Assembly (NCBI GenBank): GCA_910588825.1
Contig: CAJURF010000097.1
Location: forward strand, 1-9,718
DNA from: an uncultured Lachnospiraceae bacterium
Lineage (GTDB): Bacteria; Bacillota; Clostridia; Lachnospirales; Lachnospiraceae
Direction: 5' to 3'
DNA: 9,718 bases
The number at the start of each line of letters is the position of its first letter. Position 1 is the stretch's first letter. Below, piece after piece: positions 4,791 to 9,718 of the stretch. The notes beneath the pieces were generated by a model. It saw nothing but the letters and a program-made list of their open reading frames with translations. It did not search any database and was not told where the DNA came from. The position numbers were made by a program, and so were the translations under genes.

Positions 4791-6182
4791 ATGAAAATTA
4801 CTGTGATTGGCGGGGGACCAGGAGGATACGAGGCGGCTATCTATGGAGCGAAGAAAGGGGCAGAGGTAGTCCTGGTGGAAAAAGCACAAATTGGAGGCAC
4901 CTGCTTGAACAGGGGATGCATCCCTACAAAAGCATTTCTGGCCTCCTATGATACACTGGAAACCGTTGAGAAAGCAGGAGATTTCGGCATTAAGATTTCC
5001 GGGGAAATGAAAGTGGACTATCCTGCAGTTTTAGCCCGGAAAAATAAAGTAATGGGTTCTCTGGTAAAAGGAGTCCAGTTTCTGCTGAAGAAAAATAATG
5101 TAACAGTGGTGGAGGGTTTTGGAAGTCTGGTTGATAAACACACGGTAAAAGTAAAAAAGGCTGATGGCACAGAAGAAATCTTCTCTACAGATTATGTAAT
5201 TCTTGCAACTGGTTCGGTGCCTATTACGCCGCCGTTATTCAAATATGACGGAAAAAGAGTCATTACCAGTGATGAGATTCTTGATTTTGATCAGATTCCA
5301 AAGTCCATAATCATTGTGGGAGGCGGTGTGATCGGATGTGAGATCGGTCAGTTCCTGGCAGCTATGGGCACACAGGTAACCATAGTAGAAGCTCTGCCCA
5401 GGCTGCTGGCGTCCATGGATGAAGATGTGAATAAGCATCTCCAGCGTCAGTTTAAGAAGGATAAGATTAAAGTGTTATGCGGTGACGGCATTGCAGAAGT
5501 AAATCCTTTTGAAGATCATGTGGATGTGACTCTGGCCAGCGGTAAGAATCTTTCAGCAGAATTTGTTCTGGCAGCCATCGGACGTGCACCGTTTATAAAA
5601 GGGTCGGGTATAGAACAGGCAGGAGTAAAAATGGCAGAGCGGGGGAGAGTAGCAGTAAATGAATATCTGCAGACAAGTGTGGAGAATATTTACGCTGTCG
5701 GGGATATTATCAACACACCATTTCTGGCACACGTGGCTTCTAAAGAAGGATGTATTGCGGTGGACAATATTATGGGTGCAAAAAAGGCAGCTGTTTATCA
5801 TGCAGTACCTGGATGTGTATTTACCAATCCGGAAATTGCCACAGCTGGAAAAATGGAATTTCAGCTAAAAGGAGAAGGAAAAGAAGCGGGCAGAGATTAT
5901 AAGACGGGGACTTTTGAGTTCAAAGGACTGGGAAAAGCCCAGGCATCCGGCCACATTGCTGGTTTTGTAAAAGTGATTGTGGATGCAGATGATGTTCTGA
6001 TTGGGGCGGAGATTGTGGGAGCCAGGGCTTCCGATATGCTTCAGATCCTGACTACAGCCATTCACATGAAATTAAAAGCAGAAGAAATTGCAGACAGCAT
6101 TTTTCCCCATCCCACCATGTGTGAGGCTGTTATGGAAGCATTGCATGATATCCATGGGATGAGTGTGATGAAAACACCATAA
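4791..6182 (+). CDS. lpdA: dihydrolipoyl (dihydrolipoamide) dehydrogenase, E3
   Basis: A 463-residue FAD-dependent pyridine nucleotide-disulfide oxidoreductase that reoxidises dihydrolipoyl groups with NAD+. It is the E3 part of 2-oxoacid dehydrogenase complexes and of the glycine cleavage system. Visible motifs in order: FAD-binding GGGPGG (7-12); the redox disulfide GGTCLNRGCIPTK with Cys38 and Cys43; ATGS (139-142); the NAD-binding GGGVIG (177-182); the second FAD motif YAVGDI (301-306); and the C-terminal HPTMCE with catalytic His440 and Glu445. All key residues are present. The ATG at 4791 follows GGAGG by 9 nt and begins directly at the FAD domain. It has its own promoter and no E1, E2, GcvH or lipoate gene beside it, so its partner complex must be encoded elsewhere. 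Other family members (mercuric or glutathione reductase) fit the active-site and C-terminal sequence less well. Confidence 0.93.
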   Translation: MKITVIGGGPGGYEAAIYGAKKGAEVVLVEKAQIGGTCLNRGCIPTKAFLASYDTLETVEKAGDFGIKISGEMKVDYPAVLARKNKVMGSLVKGVQFLLKKNNVTVVEGFGSLVDKHTVKVKKADGTEEIFSTDYVILATGSVPITPPLFKYDGKRVITSDEILDFDQIPKSIIIVGGGVIGCEIGQFLAAMGTQVTIVEALPRLLASMDEDVNKHLQRQFKKDKIKVLCGDGIAEVNPFEDHVDVTLASGKNLSAEFVLAAIGRAPFIKGSGIEQAGVKMAERGRVAVNEYLQTSVENIYAVGDIINTPFLAHVASKEGCIAVDNIMGAKKAAVYHAVPGCVFTNPEIATAGKMEFQLKGEGKEAGRDYKTGTFEFKGLGKAQASGHIAGFVKVIVDADDVLIGAEIVGARASDMLQILTTAIHMKLKAEEIADSIFPHPTMCEAVMEALHDIHGMSVMKTP

Positions 6183-6220
6183 AAGGTATGATTTCAATAG
6201 TGTGCAGGATTTTTTTCGAG

Positions 6221-6289
6221 AGTACCATGCAAAAAACATAAAAACGTACCAGTACACCGGGTTCGTTTTCCGTTTTATTGCATGGTGCT
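6221..6289. repeat. imperfect inverted repeat between convergent genes
   Basis: AGTACCATGCAA (6221-6232) pairs with TTGCATGGTGCT (6278-6289) over 12 bp with one G-U. Inside, AAAACG (6241-6246) pairs with CGTTTT (6271-6276). On the minus strand a short CCGG-TGTA-CTGG hairpin is followed by T-runs (complement of 6240-6244 and 6231-6236), so it may terminate the minus-strand operon ending at 6335. No T-tract follows on the plus strand, so it is not an obvious lpdA terminator. Confidence 0.5.
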
Positions 6290-6334
6290 GTCAGAGAGTC
6301 AGGGGTTGTCTGAAGACGATCTGCTGGCACTTCC

Positions 6335-7864
6335 TTAACAGGGTTCTTTCTGAAATCTTTCAATGATACATTGATGGCATTTCGATTTCTTATCATAATT
6401 TACAGCGGCCAACAGCACCTCTCCCACATAACCATCAAGTGCTTTTACATACTTTCTTTCCTTAATCTGCCTGATGGCTCCCTCTGGGGATTGATTCCAT
6501 TTTAATTCTACAATGAGAGCAGGTTTGCCGTGGAAACGCCTGGGTAGAAAGACAATATCCGCAAATCCTTTCCCTGCAGGCAGTTCCCGAAACAGTATAT
6601 AATCTTTTCTGGTACTGAAATAGGCGATGGAAATCACGCAGCTTAATGAATTTTCGTCATTATATGAAAGAATTGAGGTATGTTCCATATGTGCTTTGTC
6701 AATTCCTCTCGCCACAGCGTCTGCATCACCGCATAATGTGGCGTTTAACAGGGAATCGGAATCATTGAGTATCTGTGCAAGGGTATCCCATCCGTCCCCC
6801 TCCAAGGCATTTTTAAATTCATCGGAAATCTCCAGATTGGGAATGAACACCTCCTGTGTTTCCTCATCATAGGCGAGATATCCAAGGTGTACCAGCAGAG
6901 TCAGTACATCATCCCGGCTTTTGAACGTGGTCATATCGTTTTGGAATTTTCTGTAATTGATCTTACACGTTCCATTTCCCAGCATTTCAATAATAGAGTC
7001 CTTCAGACCGTCGAAATTCATATTCATGTAAACCTTCAGCGCTTCGTATGTCTCCGTGCCGATCCAGTAACTGTGGAATTGTGCGTTCAGCAAGGCATCC
7101 ACCACTGATTTGGGGTTGTACATATGAGGAACGTTTTTCAGTTTATAGCCATCATACCATTTTTGCGCTTCCGGAAAATCCAGGTTGTATTTCAGACACA
7201 GATTGCGGACTTCATTCTCTGTAAATCCAGTATACTCAGCCAGTTCTTTCGGAGATGTCATGGAGTACTCATAAAAGATGTTTAATGCAGAGTGTGTGCC
7301 GTATTTCTTGATGGGCAGTATTCCTGTCATATAGGCCAGTTTCACATAGGGCTGTCCCTTAAATAAATCTCTGAGAAAGTTCAGATAGCTTTTCTGGGCC
7401 CGGGCATTATCGGAAGTTTCCCGGAATACACAATCCCATTCATCAATAATGAAAATAAATTCTTTCCCAGCCTCGGCAGATATTTGTTCCAGGGCGGACG
7501 CCAATTCTGATTCATCTGGGTCAAGGTAACCGGCATACACTTCTCTCAGTTCTTTCAGAACAGCCTTCTGCAGATAGGCAGTCAACTCATTTGGGGTCTG
7601 TGCCCGGTTCAGGAATCTCTGCATATCAAAAAATAATACATCGTACTGATTCAAATGACAGGTGTAAGAATCATCATTTTCAATTGCCAATTCTCGAAAC
7701 AGCCTGCTGGAATCATATGCCCTGCAGTAATAAGCCAGGAGCATCTGGGCGGCCATTGATTTTCCAAAACGCCGGGGCCTGCTGACGCAGATAAAACGCT
7801 GTTCGGTATCTAACACACTGTTTGTATATCGGATAAGCCCGGACTTGTCCACATAAATCCCCAT
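6335..7864 (-). CDS. AAA-ATPase-like / PD-(D/E)XK nuclease family protein
   Basis: A 509-residue two-domain protein. The N-terminal AAA-ATPase-like domain (recalled family PF09820) has a P-loop variant SRPRRFGKS (28-36, Lys35) and a Walker B IFIIDEWD (137-144, Asp141 and Glu142). The C-terminal PD-(D/E)XK domain (recalled PF08011) shows GKGFADIVFLP with Asp436, VELKW with Glu453 and Lys455, and AIRQIKERKY with Gln466, so the nuclease core looks complete. The family is common in Lachnospiraceae and Bacteroidetes, often in several copies per genome; its biological role is not established. As recalled, relatives start with about 15 extra residues (an LNPGN-type segment) before IYVDKTGLI, whereas here that motif directly follows MG. 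AGAGGA lies 8 nt before the ATG, and an in-frame TGA about 13 codons upstream leaves no better start. The gap from the hisD-like stop is 19 nt, suggesting one transcript. Confidence 0.88.
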   Translation of the reverse strand: MGIYVDKSGLIRYTNSVLDTEQRFICVSRPRRFGKSMAAQMLLAYYCRAYDSSRLFRELAIENDDSYTCHLNQYDVLFFDMQRFLNRAQTPNELTAYLQKAVLKELREVYAGYLDPDESELASALEQISAEAGKEFIFIIDEWDCVFRETSDNARAQKSYLNFLRDLFKGQPYVKLAYMTGILPIKKYGTHSALNIFYEYSMTSPKELAEYTGFTENEVRNLCLKYNLDFPEAQKWYDGYKLKNVPHMYNPKSVVDALLNAQFHSYWIGTETYEALKVYMNMNFDGLKDSIIEMLGNGTCKINYRKFQNDMTTFKSRDDVLTLLVHLGYLAYDEETQEVFIPNLEISDEFKNALEGDGWDTLAQILNDSDSLLNATLCGDADAVARGIDKAHMEHTSILSYNDENSLSCVISIAYFSTRKDYILFRELPAGKGFADIVFLPRRFHGKPALIVELKWNQSPEGAIRQIKERKYVKALDGYVGEVLLAAVNYDKKSKCHQCIIERFQKEPC

Positions 7865-7883
7865 ACTGTCAATCCTCTGATAT

Positions 7884-9149
7884 TTATTTTCTGCCCCGGA
7901 TCAACGCAGCCTGCGCGTGTCCGGCCAGACCTTCTCCTTTCGCCATGCGGGATACCAGAGGCGCCAGATTCTGAGAGGCTTTGGGGGTCATGCTCTGGTG
8001 GGTGCAGGTTTTCAGGAAGGTTCCCACCCAGACGCCTCCCGTGTAACGGGCCGCTCCCAGAGTGGGCAGAGTGTGGTTGGTGCCAGAGGCGTAATCTCCA
8101 AACACTTCGGCTGTATGTCCGCCTATAAAGAGGGAACCGTAGTTATATAAATAAGGAAGAATCTCATCCGGATGCTCCACGGTAAGCTCCAGATGTTCCG
8201 GCGCCAGCTCATTGGCCAGGTCAACGGCCTCCTGAACAGAAGCTGCCAGAAGGACTTCCCCGTAAGTATTCCAGGATTGCCGGGCAATGGGGGCAGTTTC
8301 CAGTGTCTCCAGCTGTTTTTCCACGGCATTTATCACAGCCAGTCCCAGTGCCTCGTCCGTGGTGACGAGAATTCCCTTGGCGTTGGGGTCGTGCTCGGAC
8401 TGGGCCAGCAGATCTGCGGCAGCTGTATCTGCCCGGGCGGTGTGGTCTGCCAGAATCAGGACTTCGCTGGGGCCTGCCACAAAGTCAATGCCCACCTGTC
8501 CGTAACATTGGCGTTTAGCTTCCGTCACATATTGGTTTCCCGGTCCCACGATCAGGTCCACAGGGGCAATCTGCTTAGTGCCGTAGGAGAAAGCGGCAAT
8601 GGCCTGGGCGCCTCCAACAGCATAGATTTCATCCACACCTGCCAGGTCCATGGCGGCCAGAGTCTTGGGGTGTATCCGGCCGGTGCTCTTTACCACAGGA
8701 GAACAGGCAGTGACCCGGGGCACCCCGGCTGTCTTGGCAGGTGCGGCCAGCATCAGGGCCGTGGAATACAGAGGATAACTGCCGCCAGGCACATAACAGC
8801 AGCAGGATCTGACAGGCAGGATACGGTGTCCCAGGTGGATGCCGGGCATGGGGCTGAAATCCTCCAGTTCAGACAGGGTTTCTCTCTGGGCCTGGGCAAA
8901 TGCCTGGATATTTCCCAGCGCCGTCTTCATATCATCCAGCTCCTGGGAGTCCAGCTGACTGTAGGCATCCCGGATTTCTTCCGGGGACACCCGCAGGGAG
9001 TCCCTGCTGCACTGGTCAAATTTCAGGTTATACTCTTTTAACGCCTCATCCCCCCTGGTACACACCTGGTCAATAATGTCCGATACCGTGTCCCGGAGGG
9101 CACGGGTGTCCGCGGATGTGCGTTTTTTAGATTCTTTTAATATTTTCAT
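7884..9149 (-). CDS. histidinol dehydrogenase family protein (HisD/HpsN-like)
   Basis: A 421-residue zinc- and NAD-dependent alcohol/aldehyde dehydrogenase of the HisD family. True HisD oxidises L-histidinol to L-histidine in two steps. The counterparts of the E. coli zinc ligands are Gln250, His253, Asp352 and His411, and the catalytic pair Glu318-His319 is in APEHLEL. GPGN (202-205) and GPSEV (226-230) are also present. However, segments such as YVPGGSYPLYSTALM (119-133) and GAARYTGGVWVGTFLKT (365-381) look, from memory, more like the HisD paralogue group containing HpsN (sulfopropanediol dehydrogenase) than biosynthetic HisD. No other his gene is nearby. The substrate is therefore uncertain and no symbol is given. 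A CCC triplet (116-118) is unusual. AAGGAG lies 6 nt before the ATG. Its G+C looks clearly higher than that of the flanking genes. Confidence 0.85.
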   Translation of the reverse strand: MKILKESKKRTSADTRALRDTVSDIIDQVCTRGDEALKEYNLKFDQCSRDSLRVSPEEIRDAYSQLDSQELDDMKTALGNIQAFAQAQRETLSELEDFSPMPGIHLGHRILPVRSCCCYVPGGSYPLYSTALMLAAPAKTAGVPRVTACSPVVKSTGRIHPKTLAAMDLAGVDEIYAVGGAQAIAAFSYGTKQIAPVDLIVGPGNQYVTEAKRQCYGQVGIDFVAGPSEVLILADHTARADTAAADLLAQSEHDPNAKGILVTTDEALGLAVINAVEKQLETLETAPIARQSWNTYGEVLLAASVQEAVDLANELAPEHLELTVEHPDEILPYLYNYGSLFIGGHTAEVFGDYASGTNHTLPTLGAARYTGGVWVGTFLKTCTHQSMTPKASQNLAPLVSRMAKGEGLAGHAQAALIRGRK

Positions 9150-9185
9150 GGAAGACTCCTTTTCAGATATTTTCCTACAGTTCCC

Positions 9186-9368
9186 TCACTCTTTGATATA
9201 ATCGATTTCTGTAAGGTTGATACCAGAAGCTGTCAATATAACTTTCAACTCTGTATATCTTTCTTTCATTTCCCGATATGCTTCGGAATTTTTATCAGAT
9301 AAGCGCATATACTTTTGTAGTCTTGTAAATTTTTCTATTGATATTTTTATCATCTCTTTTTCCGACAT
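9186..9368 (-). CDS. small conserved-looking protein of unknown function
   Basis: A 60-residue, charged, mostly helical protein (MSEKEMIKISIEKFTRLQKY..., ending TEIDYIKE) with no membrane segment or signal peptide. I do not recognise a named family, though short proteins of this appearance occur in Clostridia. GGAGG lies 8 nt before the ATG at 9368; the in-frame ATG at 9383 overlaps that ribosome binding site and is less likely. It is first behind the strong minus-strand promoter and ends 36 nt before the hisD-like start with no terminator visible between them, so the two are probably co-transcribed. The amphipathic helices could mediate oligomerisation, but no function is inferred. Confidence 0.7.
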   Translation of the reverse strand: MSEKEMIKISIEKFTRLQKYMRLSDKNSEAYREMKERYTELKVILTASGINLTEIDYIKE

Positions 9369-9403
9369 TTCAAATACCTCCATATTTTTTTCATTATTCC
9401 AGG

Positions 9404-9470
9404 AACTGTCAGCCGGTTTTGAGCTCCGTTTTGTTTATTCTGCTCAATCTCGTAACGTCGAAAGACAGTT
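9404..9470 (-). repeat. inverted-repeat leader structure
   Basis: AACTGTC (9404-9410) and GACAGTT (9464-9470) are perfect inverted copies. Nested inside, TTGAGC (9419-9424) and GCTCAA (9442-9447) also pair. The whole lies in the 130-nt leader between the minus-strand promoter and the 60-aa gene, so it could fold in the transcript. It contains copy 2 of the 40-nt shared element. Confidence 0.5.
9414..9453 (-). repeat. 40-nt shared leader element, copy 2
   Basis: Read on the minus strand, this begins ACGAGATTGAGC and ends GAGCTCAAAACCG. It matches 2911-2950 (+) at 33/40 positions with no gaps. Both copies lie downstream of a candidate promoter and upstream of a start codon in the sense direction. 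Here TTGAG/CTCAA pairs with A-U where copy 1 has G-U, so the stem is kept despite the base change. Confidence 0.65.
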
Positions 9471-9506
9471 TATTTTTTAGACAATAACGGGAGAATGTAT
9501 GAAATT

Positions 9507-9535
9507 ATTATACCGTATTGCACGAAAAGTGTAAA
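9507..9535 (-). promoter_or_regulatory. near-consensus promoter of the 60-aa/hisD-like operon
   Basis: On the minus strand TTTACA (9530-9535) and a perfect TATAAT (9507-9512) are 17 bp apart. Transcription would start near 9500, leaving a leader of about 130 nt that holds the inverted repeats and the shared element before the ribosome binding site at 9374-9378. Confidence 0.8.
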
Positions 9536-9579
9536 GTCCCGCCTGCCCCTTTGGCGGGGCCGCATTTTTAGAGTTTTTT
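9536..9579 (+). terminator. intrinsic terminator, plus strand
   Basis: GTCCCGCC (9536-9543) pairs with GGCGGGGC (9553-9560) over 8 bp with one G-U, loop of 9 nt. Two T-runs follow (9565-9569 and 9574-9579). No clear plus-strand gene precedes it except an 11-codon reading frame (9499-9534, MKLLYRIARKV) with GGGAG upstream, which it follows immediately. It may insulate the next promoter. Confidence 0.65.
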
Positions 9580-9615
9580 AATATTTCCAATCCCTGCGTA
9601 TTTTCTGCCAAGACC

Positions 9616-9644
9616 TTGAGCGGGCATGTGGTTTGTGATATGAT
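9616..9644 (+). promoter_or_regulatory. extended -10 promoter reading out of the window
   Basis: TTGAGC (9616-9621) and TATGAT (9639-9644) are 17 bp apart, with a TG dinucleotide at 9636-9637 forming an extended -10. Transcription would start near 9651 and run rightwards past the window edge, with at least 68 nt of leader and no start codon with a ribosome binding site before 9718. The downstream gene is not visible. Confidence 0.65.
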
Positions 9645-9718
9645 AATGAAACGATTAGGCTCACGCGGGAGTTTAACAGTTGAATACTAGAAAAAACACT
9701 TGCAGGCCGCATAAAACC

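Noticed and set aside
4550..4951. 133-codon plus-strand frame
   Set aside because: It spans the terminator and promoter and then overlaps lpdA in another frame; no ribosome binding site or recognisable protein.
8172..9041. 289-codon plus-strand reading frame
   Set aside because: It is antisense to the HisD-family gene, whose conserved active-site residues show the minus strand is coding. High G+C makes stop-free antisense frames common.
9646..9690. 14-codon frame MKRLGSRGSLTVEY, resembling the RGSLTVE start of TadE-like pseudopilins
   Set aside because: Its ATG lies upstream of the predicted transcription start (about 9651), there is no ribosome binding site, and a stop follows where the hydrophobic helix should be.

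Overview
The window looks like chromosomal DNA of a low-to-mid G+C Gram-positive anaerobe, most likely a Lachnospiraceae-type Clostridia. This is inferred from strong purine-rich ribosome binding sites, sigma-A-like promoters, a BspA-type leucine-rich-repeat surface protein with an Asn/Asp/Pro-rich stalk, and an AAA-ATPase-like/PD-(D/E)XK protein of a kind common in gut Clostridia. No rRNA, tRNA, CRISPR array, transposase or integrase is visible.

Left part (1-2682), efflux and regulators: an Rrf2-family regulator (+) meets a MATE efflux transporter (-) tail to tail with a 22-nt overlap. A TetR-family regulator (+) is divergent from the MATE gene. The 248-bp gap between them holds a sigma-A-like promoter and several repeat or dyad sequences that could be operators, so TetR control of the pump is the simplest reading.

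Middle part (2683-6334): a 481-bp, very A+T-rich region with phased A-tracts, inverted repeats and a long nested hairpin precedes a secreted leucine-rich-repeat protein. That protein has 11 exact-length 27-bp tandem repeats encoding an acidic stalk. A strong terminator follows, then a well-formed promoter and a complete but solitary dihydrolipoamide dehydrogenase gene with no E1/E2 partner nearby.

Right part (6335-9718): three minus-strand genes are closely spaced and probably co-transcribed from a near-consensus promoter at 9507-9535. They encode a 60-residue protein of unknown function, a histidinol-dehydrogenase-family enzyme without other his genes, and an AAA-ATPase-like/PD-(D/E)XK protein whose N-terminus seems shortened. 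To the right lie a plus-strand terminator and a plus-strand extended -10 promoter reading out of the window.

The most interesting unexplained signal is a 40-nt element found twice (2911-2950 on + and 9414-9453 on -, 33/40 identical without gaps). Both copies lie in the probable 5' leader, in the sense orientation, of two unrelated transcripts (the LRR protein gene and the 60-aa/hisD-like operon). Both can form the same TTGRG/CTCAA stem with an A-U to G-U change. It could be an interspersed repeat or a cis-acting RNA motif. All functional statements rest on reading the sequence and on recalled family knowledge; no search was run.
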